Positions 1-6,311 are shown, numbered from the stretch's first letter. The stretch is 7,175 nucleotides of DNA from Prevotellaceae bacterium (GCA_020636695.1 JACJXJ010000031.1:1-7175); one strand, 5' to 3'. Made by a program: numbers and translations. Notes: generated from the letters alone by a model not told the origin.

Positions 1-441
1 TCTCAAATGTTTGACAATTGGAATTTCGGTGTCAATTTCAGAAGTACAGGCGAAGGGAATGAACGTAGTAACGAATATGAATTTAATTTCCTATACACAC
101 CAAATAACCGTATAACATTCAACGGTAACGTCGGATATCGTGATGATAATTTATCTGCTTCTAAATTCATTGGAGATTTTGACTTCGAATACACGCTTAT
201 ACAGTCGGGGAAATTAAGTGCCAAAGCTTACACTCACACCAACGACTATAAGGAGTTTAAAAGCGCTCTAACGACCCAAGGCATAGGTCTTGTATATCGT
301 GAAAGCTTTAACTCACTAGCCGAGTTATGGGAAAGCTGGAAATCAAGCACGGCAGACAGTAAAAAAGAAAGAGAAGCTAAAAAGAAAGAGCGAGAAGAAA
401 AGGCTGCTCTCAAACAAGAGGAAAAGAACAAAGGAAAATAA
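1..441 (+). CDS. TamB-like translocation/assembly module protein, C-terminal end (5' truncated)
   Basis: The reading frame is open from the first base, so the gene starts outside the window; the ATG at 7-9 is internal. The 146 visible residues resemble the C-terminal end of Bacteroidota TamB/DUF490 proteins: alternating polar and hydrophobic beta strands, a GDFDFEYTLIQSGKL stretch (about residues 58-72), then AYTHTNDY and TTQGIGLVYRESFN (about 91-104). TamB proteins are very large, inner-membrane anchored and span the periplasm as a beta-groove, acting with BamA-family outer membrane proteins or in lipid transport to the outer membrane. After the family-like end the protein continues with a Lys/Glu-rich, probably helical tail (about residues 115-146), which looks unusually long. 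The gene converges on the DUF721 gene and its TAA begins the shared terminator hairpin. The family call is from recalled C-terminal patterns; another outer membrane beta-barrel protein is the main alternative. Confidence 0.75.
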   Translation, partial: SQMFDNWNFGVNFRSTGEGNERSNEYEFNFLYTPNNRITFNGNVGYRDDNLSASKFIGDFDFEYTLIQSGKLSAKAYTHTNDYKEFKSALTTQGIGLVYRESFNSLAELWESWKSSTADSKKEREAKKKEREEKAALKQEEKNKGK

Positions 442-480
442 TTAAAAGAGGCAGAGTTTAAAGACTCTGCCTCTTTTAAT
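441..480. terminator. Shared bidirectional intrinsic terminator between convergent genes
   Basis: A perfect 17-bp inverted repeat (arms 441-457 and 464-480) surrounds a 6-base loop (458-463). The stem has a G/C-containing centre (GAGGCAGAGT) and A/T-rich outer ends, so either transcript ends in a CUCUUUUAAU tract. The left arm begins on the last base of the tamB-like TAA, and the right arm ends on the last base of the DUF721 gene's TAA (TTA on plus, 480-482). Its position between convergent genes and its symmetry make termination in both directions the obvious role. The U-tract is short and lies within the stem, so efficiency cannot be judged from sequence. Confidence 0.85.
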
Positions 481-776
481 TAGCGAAACACAATACTATA
501 AACAATTTTTCTCCCAATAGCATTATTTATTTTCTCTATCAACTGCGAACGCTCCATAAACAAGTCATTGCGTAAAACAGCTGATGTAATACGTACATGC
601 AAGGCGCCATCTTTGAACTCTAAGTTGGTAGAATATTGAGCCAGAGGACCCAATATTTGCGCCCAAGCCTCTTGGACTGACAATTCTGTTAAATGTATGG
701 CTGCCTCATTGCCATTAGAGCTTAGTGCTTCACGCAATAAATCAGACGACAGACGTACAGCTTCTTTTCTTTGCAT
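480..776 (-). CDS. DUF721 (DciA-like) family protein
   Basis: Encodes a 98-residue protein from the ATG at 776-774. It shows DUF721 family features: an N-terminal helical part (RLSSDLLREAL), a tryptophan at residue 38 followed by a GP turn (AWAQILGPLAQYS, 37-49), a strand region (LEFKDGALHVRITSAVLRND, 52-71) and the typical short Bacteroidota ending IVYSIVFR. DUF721 contains DciA, which interacts with the replicative helicase DnaB in bacteria lacking DnaC/DnaI-type loaders; that role here is inferred from family only. The frame is open further upstream to an ATG at 920, but that extension would run through the end of rplQ and the operon terminator and has no family-like sequence. The ATG at 776 fits the family length, about 96-100 residues, and the candidate promoter at 800-807. 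The gene is separated from the ribosomal operon by a terminator, so it is probably expressed alone. Confidence 0.86.
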   Translation of the reverse strand: MQRKEAVRLSSDLLREALSSNGNEAAIHLTELSVQEAWAQILGPLAQYSTNLEFKDGALHVRITSAVLRNDLFMERSQLIEKINNAIGRKIVYSIVFR

Positions 777-799
777 AATAGATTCCACTTTTAGTAATG

Positions 800-807
800 C
801 AAAGATA
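800..807 (-). promoter_or_regulatory. Candidate Bacteroides-type promoter (-7 element) for the DUF721 gene
   Basis: Read on the minus strand, 807 to 800 is TATCTTTG, an exact match to the Bacteroidota housekeeping sigma -7 consensus TAnnTTTG. It lies 23 bases before the ATG at 776, leaving a short leader, and follows the operon terminator. No convincing -33 TTTG element is visible 19-21 bases upstream. A TATAAT string at 818-813 resembles a sigma-70 -10 box, but that motif is not the usual promoter signal in this phylum. Confidence 0.5.
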
Positions 808-838
808 ATAAAATTATAACAGTTTCCTGTACCCGCAT

Positions 839-870
839 AAAAAAAGCGCCTGAATTTATCAGGCGCTTTT
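839..870 (-). terminator. Rho-independent terminator of the ribosomal protein operon
   Basis: A perfect 12-bp stem (arms 842-853 and 859-870, core GCGCCTGA) with a 5-base loop is followed on the minus strand by an uninterrupted run of seven T (845-839, of which the first four pair in the stem). It starts 18 bases after the rplQ stop codon. The GC-rich core followed by a T run is a textbook intrinsic terminator for leftward transcription and marks the end of the operon. On the plus strand the T run is only four bases, so termination in that direction would be weaker. Confidence 0.92.
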
Positions 871-888
871 CTATGTAAAATGAACTTA

Positions 889-1374
889 TTATTCAGCAGT
901 TTCTGTTGCAGGAGCTTCAACTACTGGAGCAGCTTCAACAGCTTTAGGTTCTACAGCTTTCTTGCTACGACGAGTACGAGTAGCTTTCTTAGCAGCAGTT
1001 TCTTTCAACATATTTTCGTTGTAGTCAACCAACTCAATAATACACATTTCTGCAGCATCACCTTGACGGAATCCTGTACGTAAAATACGTGTATAACCAC
1101 CTGGGCGATTAGCCACTTTTTGAGAGATTTCACGGAACAATTCAGTCACAGCTTCTTTGTTTTGCAATTCGGCAAATACCACACGACGAGAATTAGTTGA
1201 ATCCTCTTTACTTTTAGTAATAAGAGGTTCTACATATGTTCTCAAGGCTTTAGCTTTCGCTGTTGTAGTAGCAATGCGTTTATGTTGAATCAACGAGCAT
1301 GCCATATTCGCCAACATAGAATTACGGTGAGCTGTTTTACGACCTAAATGATTGAATTTTTTATTATGTCTCAT
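889..1374 (-). CDS. rplQ: 50S ribosomal protein L17
   Basis: A 161-residue L17 (bL17), a large-subunit protein near the peptide exit tunnel. The N-terminus MRHNKKFNHLGRKTAHR is the family signature. It is followed by the core helices and the NRPGGYTRILRTGFRQGDAA segment (about residues 89-108) and MCIIELVDYN, which ends the conserved domain at about residue 119. Residues from about 121 form a tail outside the core: first basic (KKATRTRRSKK), then rich in Ala, Pro, Val and Glu. E. coli L17 has 127 residues, so the tail accounts for the extra length. The start lies 5 bases after the rpoA stop codon, as expected for the usual rpoA-rplQ pair at the end of the alpha operon. A strong terminator follows. 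Confidence 0.98.
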   Translation of the reverse strand: MRHNKKFNHLGRKTAHRNSMLANMACSLIQHKRIATTTAKAKALRTYVEPLITKSKEDSTNSRRVVFAELQNKEAVTELFREISQKVANRPGGYTRILRTGFRQGDAAEMCIIELVDYNENMLKETAAKKATRTRRSKKAVEPKAVEAAPVVEAPATETAE

Positions 1375-1379
1375 GTTTA

Positions 1380-2372
1380 TTAATCTTTATCTAATTTATA
1401 TTTCGAAAGATCCATACCAAACGACAAGTTTAAGCTTGCCAATTTAGCTTCCAACTCAGTTAATGATTTTTTACCGAAGTTTCTGAATTTCAACAATTCA
1501 GGACGAGTAATTTTACACAAAGCGCCTAAAGTTTCAATATCAGCAGCTTTCAAGCAGTTAATGGCACGAACTGAAAGATCGAGATCCACTAATTTACTTT
1601 TAAGCATTTGACGCATGTGTAAAACTTCTTCATCAAACTCTTCGTTACCAGCACCTTCTGTTGTATCTAACGCAATTTTATCGTCAGAGAATAACATAAA
1701 GTGTTGAATCAAAATACGAGCGGCTTCCTTCAATGCTTCTTTAGGGTGAATTGAGCCATCAGTATCAATATCCAAAAGCAATTTTTCGTAGTCCGTTTTT
1801 TGTTCTACACGATAGTTTTCTATCGCATATTTTACGTTACGGATTGGTGTAAAAATTGCGTCAATTGGGATAATACCAATCTCATCAGCTACCATTTTAT
1901 TCTCTTCTGCTGGTAAATAACCACGACCTTTATTGATTGTCAATTCCATTTTCAAGGTAGCCGAAGCATCCATCTTGCACAACACAAGTTCAGGGTTCAA
2001 CACTTCAAAATTGGTCAACAATGAATTTAAGTCACCAGCTTTTACCACTTCACGACCAGAAACAACTAATGTCAATTTCTCGCCATCGGTTTTGTCGTGA
2101 GTAGCTTTGAAACGAACTTGTTTCAAGTTGAGGATAATATTTGTAACATCATCTATTACTCCTGGGATGGTAGCAAATTCGTGATCAACGCCTTCAATTT
2201 TAATCGAAGTAATTGCATATCCTTCCAAAGAAGAGAGAAGAATGCGGCGCAAAGCATTACCTATAGTAATACCAAATCCGGGTTCCAACGGACGAAATTC
2301 AAATTTACCTTGAAAGTCGTTCGCTTCCAACATGATTACCTTGTCTGGTTTTTGAAATGCTAATATAGCCAT
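1380..2372 (-). CDS. rpoA: DNA-directed RNA polymerase subunit alpha
   Basis: A full-length 330-residue alpha subunit (E. coli has 329). The N-terminal domain (about 1-235) provides dimerisation and the beta/beta' assembly platform. It carries the signature LEPGFGITIGNALRRILLSS (29-48), with the conserved arginine pair at 42-43. A Glu/Asp-rich linker (about 238-255) leads to the C-terminal domain (about 258-325). That domain retains the residues that contact UP-element DNA and activators in E. coli: R269, N272 and C273 in VRAINCLK, and K302 and S303 in FGKKSL, equivalent to E. coli R265, N268, C269, K298 and S299 by motif alignment. UP-element and class I activator contacts are therefore probably conserved. 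The gene sits between rpsD (9-base gap) and rplQ (5-base gap), coupling polymerase and ribosome synthesis. Confidence 0.99.
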   Translation of the reverse strand: MAILAFQKPDKVIMLEANDFQGKFEFRPLEPGFGITIGNALRRILLSSLEGYAITSIKIEGVDHEFATIPGVIDDVTNIILNLKQVRFKATHDKTDGEKLTLVVSGREVVKAGDLNSLLTNFEVLNPELVLCKMDASATLKMELTINKGRGYLPAEENKMVADEIGIIPIDAIFTPIRNVKYAIENYRVEQKTDYEKLLLDIDTDGSIHPKEALKEAARILIQHFMLFSDDKIALDTTEGAGNEEFDEEVLHMRQMLKSKLVDLDLSVRAINCLKAADIETLGALCKITRPELLKFRNFGKKSLTELEAKLASLNLSFGMDLSKYKLDKD

Positions 2373-2381
2373 ATTCTACAA

Positions 2382-2987
2382 TTATTTAGAGTACAATTCA
2401 ACGATTAATTGTTCCTTAATGTTTTCAGGAATATCAGCACGTTCTGGAGTGTGTAAGAACTTTCCAGCCATAGCTGTATTATCCCATTCTAACCAAGGAT
2501 ATTTGCTGTGGTTAAAGCCGTTCAAAGCATCAACAATGACAACCATTGATTTATCTTTTTCACGAACAGCAATCACTTGTCCTTGTTTTACTGAATAAGA
2601 AGGTATATTTACCACCTCTCCATCTACAGTGATGTGTTTGTGAGATACCAACTGACGAGCAGCAGAACGTGTTTTTGCAATACCCAAACGATAAACAACG
2701 TTATCGAGACGGCATTCTAACAATTTCAACAAAATTTCACCTGTAATACCAGAGTGTGCTTGAGCTTTTTCAAACAAATTGCGGAATTGTTTTTCTAATA
2801 CGCCGTAGGTATATTTAGCTTTTTGTTTTTCTTTCAACTGAACACCATACTCAGACGTTTTACGTTTACGAGTATTACCGTGTTGTCCAGGAGGATAATT
2901 TCTACGGGCTTGAGCTTTATCAGGTCCGAAAATTGGTTCACCAAATTTGCGAGCAATTTTTGATTTTGGTCCAGTATATCTTGCCAT
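2382..2987 (-). CDS. rpsD: 30S ribosomal protein S4 (zinc-free form)
   Basis: A 201-residue S4 (uS4), a primary 16S rRNA binding protein that starts assembly of the 30S body. The N-terminus MARYTGPKSKIARKFGEPIF is typical. The S4 RNA-binding domain spans about residues 92-150 (CRLDNVVYRLGIAKTRSAAR, then a VSHKHITVDGEVVNIPSY segment). The N-terminal region has no cysteines where zinc-binding S4 proteins have a four-cysteine cluster; the only cysteine is C92. This is therefore the C-minus type. In E. coli, S4 also represses its own operon and takes part in antitermination; whether that holds here is unknown. The ATG is 22 bases after the rpsK stop codon, with no Shine-Dalgarno sequence. Confidence 0.98.
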   Translation of the reverse strand: MARYTGPKSKIARKFGEPIFGPDKAQARRNYPPGQHGNTRKRKTSEYGVQLKEKQKAKYTYGVLEKQFRNLFEKAQAHSGITGEILLKLLECRLDNVVYRLGIAKTRSAARQLVSHKHITVDGEVVNIPSYSVKQGQVIAVREKDKSMVVIVDALNGFNHSKYPWLEWDNTAMAGKFLHTPERADIPENIKEQLIVELYSK

Positions 2988-3009
2988 TTTTCTTTAATGT
3001 TTTAAACTG

Positions 3010-3399
3010 TTATACTCTTCTGCGTTTTGCGGGACGACATCCATTGTGTGGAAGTGGCGTAACATCGATGATTTCTGTTACTTCAATACCTGCACCATGT
3101 ACAGTTCTAATAGCAGATTCACGACCGTTACCTGGTCCTTTTACATACGCTTTTACTTTTCTCAAACCAAGATCAAATGCAACTTTGGCACAATCTTGAG
3201 CTGCCATTTGAGCAGCATACGGCGTGTTCTTTTTAGAGCCACGGAAACCCATTTTACCGGCTGATGACCAAGAGATTACTTGACCTTCGCCATTAGCAAG
3301 GGTTACAATGATATTATTAAATGATGAGTGAACGTGTAATTGTCCGACACCATCTACTTTAACTACCCTTTTCTTGGTTGTTACTGTTTTCTTTGCCAT
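3010..3399 (-). CDS. rpsK: 30S ribosomal protein S11
   Basis: A 129-residue S11 (uS11), located on the 30S platform next to the Shine-Dalgarno/anti-Shine-Dalgarno region and the E-site mRNA. Signatures are the SSFNNIIVTLANGEG strand pair (25-39), WSSAGKMGFRGSKKNTPYAA (44-63), YVKGPGNGRESAIRT (85-99) and the C-terminal DVTPLPHNGCRP. Asn119 in HNG is at the same number as the E. coli residue known to form isoaspartate. The C-terminus reads CRPAKRRRV where most S11 proteins have CRPPKRRRV (compared from memory). The gene lies 27 bases after rpsM and 22 bases before rpsD in the same operon. Confidence 0.99.
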   Translation of the reverse strand: MAKKTVTTKKRVVKVDGVGQLHVHSSFNNIIVTLANGEGQVISWSSAGKMGFRGSKKNTPYAAQMAAQDCAKVAFDLGLRKVKAYVKGPGNGRESAIRTVHGAGIEVTEIIDVTPLPHNGCRPAKRRRV

Positions 3400-3426
3400 A
3401 TCAACTTCTAATTTTTAAGCAGTTAA

Positions 3427-3807
3427 TTACTTAGTTGCTTTTTTCTTGTTAGCAACTGTTTTCTTTTTACCTTTACGTGTACGTGCATTGTTTTTAGTAC
3501 TTTGACCACGAAGTGGCAAACCTAAACGGTGACGTACACCTCTGTAACAACCAATGTCCATCAATCGCTTGATGTTCAATTGTACTTCAGAGCGAAGTTC
3601 ACCTTCAACTTTGAAGCCCGCGCCAATGATTTCGCGGATTTTTGCAGCCTGGTCATCAGTCCAATCTTGAACTTTAGTGTCAAAATTAACACCAGCCTCT
3701 GCTAAAATCTTGCGTGCACTACTGCGACCTATTCCGTAGATATAAGTCAATCCAACTTCCCCACGTTTGTTTTGGGGTAAATCTACTCCTACAATTCTTA
3801 TAGCCAT
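3427..3807 (-). CDS. rpsM: 30S ribosomal protein S13
   Basis: A 126-residue S13 (uS13), in the head of the 30S subunit, forming bridges to the 50S and contacting P-site tRNA through its C-terminal tail. The sequence has the MAIRIVGVDLPQNKR start, the helix-two-turn-helix motif TYIYGIGRSSARKIL (about 21-35), CYRGVRHRLGLPLRGQSTKN (87-106) and the lysine-rich tail that follows ARTRKGKKK. It is the first gene of the alpha-operon part. The gap to rpmJ upstream is only 16 bases, too short for the long structured leader that S4 binds before rpsM in E. coli. Confidence 0.99.
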   Translation of the reverse strand: MAIRIVGVDLPQNKRGEVGLTYIYGIGRSSARKILAEAGVNFDTKVQDWTDDQAAKIREIIGAGFKVEGELRSEVQLNIKRLMDIGCYRGVRHRLGLPLRGQSTKNNARTRKGKKKTVANKKKATK

Positions 3808-3823
3808 AAACTGTTTTTTAAAA

Positions 3824-3940
3824 TTATCCTTGACGTTGTTTCATCTTAGGATTTTTTTTGTTAATAACATACAAGCGTCCTTTTCTACGAACAATTTTGC
3901 AATCGTCGTTACGCTTTTTAATAGATGCTCTTACTTTCAT
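3824..3940 (-). CDS. rpmJ: 50S ribosomal protein L36 (zinc-free form)
   Basis: A 38-residue L36 (bL36), the smallest protein of the 50S subunit, which helps fold 23S rRNA near the GTPase-associated region. The protein begins MKVRASIKKRNDDCKIVRRK and ends NPKMKQRQG, matching the family over its full length. In the zinc-binding form, ligands are three cysteines and a histidine (E. coli C11, C14, C27, H33). Here those positions are N11, C14, N27 and M33, so only one ligand remains and the zinc ribbon cannot be formed in the usual way. This is the C-minus type. It lies between infA (23-base gap) and rpsM (16-base gap), the standard position of rpmJ in this cluster. Confidence 0.97.
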   Translation of the reverse strand: MKVRASIKKRNDDCKIVRRKGRLYVINKKNPKMKQRQG

Positions 3941-3963
3941 GTGATATAATTTTTATGAAAATT

Positions 3964-4182
3964 TTATTTATATCGAAACGATATACGACCCTTTGTCAAG
4001 TCGTAAGGCGACATTTCCACTTTAACTCTATCACCAGGAAGAATACGAATGTAATGCATGCGCATTTTCCCTGAGATATGGGCTGTAATTTCATGTCCAT
4101 TTTCCAATTCAACGCGGAACATAGCGTTCGACAATGCTTCCACTATCGTACCATCTTGTTCTATTGCTGACTGTTTTGCCAT
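3964..4182 (-). CDS. infA: Translation initiation factor IF-1
   Basis: A 72-residue protein, the normal IF-1 length. It is a single S1-type OB fold that binds the 30S A site during initiation and supports IF-2 and IF-3. Family motifs include the start MAKQSAIEQDGTIVEALSN, then MFRVELENGHEITAHISGKM (21-40), the basic MRMHYIRILPGDRVKVEMSP (40-59) and the ending YDLTKGRISFRYK. The sequence is colinear with the family with no gaps. The ATG follows the map stop codon by only 4 bases, suggesting translational coupling between map and infA. The map-infA-rpmJ order is common in Gram-positive and Bacteroidota clusters. Confidence 0.99.
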   Translation of the reverse strand: MAKQSAIEQDGTIVEALSNAMFRVELENGHEITAHISGKMRMHYIRILPGDRVKVEMSPYDLTKGRISFRYK

Positions 4183-4186
4183 AAAT

Positions 4187-4969
4187 TTAATTCAGATTAC
4201 TTAATACGTTTTCTATAATTCCAAAATCGGAAAGAATATCTGCTTTCCCTTTTTTAATTGCTACTGCATGTTCGAAATGTGCAGAACATTTTCCATCGAT
4301 AGTACGAGTGGTCCAACCATCACGTTCGAAGCGTAACTCTTTACGACCTAAATTGATCATAGGCTCAATGCAAATAGTCATGCCCGTTTTTAACAATGGA
4401 CCTGATCCACGGCGACCATAATTAGGAACCTCTGGAGATTCGTGCATCTTACGACCCACACCATGACCGACCATTTCACGTACCACACCGTATCCTTGAG
4501 CTTCGCAGTGATTTTGAACTGCATACCCTATATCTCCGATACGATTACCTTCTATGGCTTGTTCTATACCTTTGAACAAGGAATTTTTAGTGGTTTCTAA
4601 GAGTTTTTTCACATCGGCACTTACCTCTCCTACACAAAACGTATAAGCGGAATCTCCAACAAAACCATTCTTAAAAGTGCCACAATCAATGGAAACAATA
4701 TCACCATCTTTCAAAATAACTTTGTCCGATGGGATACCGTGTACCACTTGATCATTTACCGACGTACAAATTGAAGCAGGAAAGCCTCCATATCCTTTGA
4801 ACGCTGGTGTTGCTCCGTTATCTCGAATAAATTCTTCTGCAATCTTATCCAGCTGAGCTGTTGTTACGCCTGGCTTCACTAGTTTCGCTAATTCAGCCAA
4901 AGTTTTACTAACCAAAAGGCTGCTTTCTCGCAACAACTCAATTTCCTCTGCTGTCTTTAAATAGATCAT
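4187..4969 (-). CDS. map: Methionine aminopeptidase, type I
   Basis: A 260-residue cytosolic metalloenzyme that removes the initiator methionine from new proteins. All five metal ligands are visible: D95 (SIDCG), D106 (GDSAY), H169 (VGHGVG), E202 (CIEPM) and E233 (HFEHA). The substrate-site histidines H77 (VVHGIP) and H176 (KMHES) are also present. There is no N-terminal extension or the 60-residue type II insertion, so it is the compact type I form. I chose the ATG at 4969-4967 (MIYLKTAEEIE), 4 bases after the secY TGA, because family members begin like this. A TTG at 4987 would add six residues and overlap secY by 14 bases, and is less likely. Placement next to secY and infA ties N-terminal processing to translation and export. 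Confidence 0.98.
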   Translation of the reverse strand: MIYLKTAEEIELLRESSLLVSKTLAELAKLVKPGVTTAQLDKIAEEFIRDNGATPAFKGYGGFPASICTSVNDQVVHGIPSDKVILKDGDIVSIDCGTFKNGFVGDSAYTFCVGEVSADVKKLLETTKNSLFKGIEQAIEGNRIGDIGYAVQNHCEAQGYGVVREMVGHGVGRKMHESPEVPNYGRRGSGPLLKTGMTICIEPMINLGRKELRFERDGWTTRTIDGKCSAHFEHAVAIKKGKADILSDFGIIENVLSNLN

Positions 4970-4973
4970 TTTA

Positions 4974-6311
4974 TCAATACGCAGCAATAGAGCCTGTGCG
5001 ACCTTTAATACGACCTGATTTCAATAAGCCATCATAGTGTCTCATCAATAAGTGGCTTTCTACTTGTTGTAAAGTATCAAGCACAACACCTACCAAAATC
5101 AATAATGATGTACCACCATAAAATTGAGCAAAACTACCAGTTATACCAAAAATTTTGGCAAAAGCAGGCATAATAGCTACCAATGCTAAAAAGAATGACC
5201 CTGGCAACGTAATACGTGACATAATCATGTCAATATATTCTGCAGTTTTCTTACCTGGCTTTACACCTGGAATAAATCCATTATTACGTTTCATCTCTTC
5301 AGCCATTTGGGTTGGATTGATGGTAATTGCAGTGTAAAAATAGGTGAAAGCAACGATCATAATTGCGAATACAAAATTATACCAAAAACTGGTATTATCC
5401 ATAAAAACTCGCATAAAGTTACTAACACCTGCAGCATTAAATCCAGCGAGCATAATTGGCACCATCATAATAGCTTGCGCAAAAATGATAGGCATTACAC
5501 CTGCAGCATTTACTTTTAATGGTATATACTGACGAACACCGCCATATTGTTTATTGCCAACTACTCGTTTAGCATATTGCACAGGAACTTTACGAGTACC
5601 TTGTACCAACAAAATGCTAGCAGCAATAACCAATAACAATACGAGTATTTCACCGAGGAACATAATTAAGCCACCACCAGCATCGCCTGAGCGCGAGATA
5701 AACTCTTGAATCACAGCAGCAGGGAAACGAGCAATAATACCAATCATAATGATCATGGAGATTCCATTACCGATACCTTTGTCAGTCATACGTTCACCTA
5801 ACCACATAACAAACATGGATCCAGCACACAAAATCAGTGTGGATGAAATTTTAAACCACATTCCGGCAGGCAAAGCTGCACCAGCTTGTCCTAACTGAAC
5901 GCTTAAGTTAATCAGATATGAAGGACCTTGTAACAAAAGAATAGCAACCGTCAAATAACGAGTTAACTGATTCATTTTGCGACGTCCACTTTCTCCATCT
6001 CGTTGCATCTTTTGAAAATAAGGTACTGCTATGGTTAGCAATTGAATAACAATAGAGGCTGAGATGTAAGGCATAATTCCTAACGCAAAAATAGAAGCAT
6101 TAGAGAACGCACCTCCAGAGAACATATCTAATAACGAAAGCAACCCACCGCTTGTTTGTGATTTCAAAGCGGTAAGTGCACTCGGATCAATACCTGGAAG
6201 GACAATAAACGAACCAAAACGATAAATTAAAATAAATAAAATTGTCGTTAAGATTTTAGATCGTAAATCCTCTATCTTCCAAATATTTTTAAAAGTCTCT
6301 AGTAATTTCAT
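4974..6311 (-). CDS. secY: Preprotein translocase subunit SecY
   Basis: A 445-residue SecY, the channel subunit of the SecYEG translocon in the cytoplasmic membrane. Ten hydrophobic segments can be assigned: about 20-38, 72-97, 117-140, 152-171, 180-206, 213-235, 268-290, 309-330, 366-388 and 398-416. The plug region is SGGLLSLLDMFSGGAFS (54-70). Family signatures are FALGIMPYISASIVIQLL (75-92) and the GERMTDKGIGNGISMII run (172-188). The cytosolic loop 5 is NNGFIPGVKPGKKTAEYID (343-361). Its Lys351 aligns with Arg357 of E. coli, important for SecA-driven export. The cytosolic tail has RIKGRTGSIAAY. The start lies 4 bases after the rplO stop and the TGA lies 4 bases before map, so translation of the three is probably coupled. 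Confidence 0.99.
   Translation of the reverse strand: MKLLETFKNIWKIEDLRSKILTTILFILIYRFGSFIVLPGIDPSALTALKSQTSGGLLSLLDMFSGGAFSNASIFALGIMPYISASIVIQLLTIAVPYFQKMQRDGESGRRKMNQLTRYLTVAILLLQGPSYLINLSVQLGQAGAALPAGMWFKISSTLILCAGSMFVMWLGERMTDKGIGNGISMIIMIGIIARFPAAVIQEFISRSGDAGGGLIMFLGEILVLLLVIAASILLVQGTRKVPVQYAKRVVGNKQYGGVRQYIPLKVNAAGVMPIIFAQAIMMVPIMLAGFNAAGVSNFMRVFMDNTSFWYNFVFAIMIVAFTYFYTAITINPTQMAEEMKRNNGFIPGVKPGKKTAEYIDMIMSRITLPGSFFLALVAIMPAFAKIFGITGSFAQFYGGTSLLILVGVVLDTLQQVESHLLMRHYDGLLKSGRIKGRTGSIAAY

Noticed and set aside
246..431. Minus-strand frames opposite the tamB-like gene (also 3-224)
   Set aside because: Serine/leucine-rich translations are what the reverse of a Lys/Glu-rich and beta-strand coding sequence yields; no promoter or conserved motif is seen.
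813..818. TATAAT on the minus strand as a sigma-70 -10 box for the DUF721 gene
   Set aside because: Bacteroidota primary sigma factors use TAnnTTTG; an exact match lies nearby at 800-807, and TATAAT is expected by chance in such A/T-rich sequence.
777..920. N-terminal extension of the DUF721 protein to an upstream ATG at 920
   Set aside because: The extra 48 codons cross the end of rplQ and the operon terminator hairpin, have no family-like sequence, and lie upstream of the candidate promoter. The ATG at 776 fits the family length.
880..1083. Plus-strand open frames opposite rplQ, rpoA, rpsD, rpsK, rpsM and secY
   Set aside because: They are antisense shadows of strongly conserved genes, have no recognisable protein features and no start signals.
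4970..4987. TTG start of map inside secY
   Set aside because: It would add LRIDK-type residues absent from the family and overlap secY by 14 bases; the ATG at 4969 gives the standard N-terminus.
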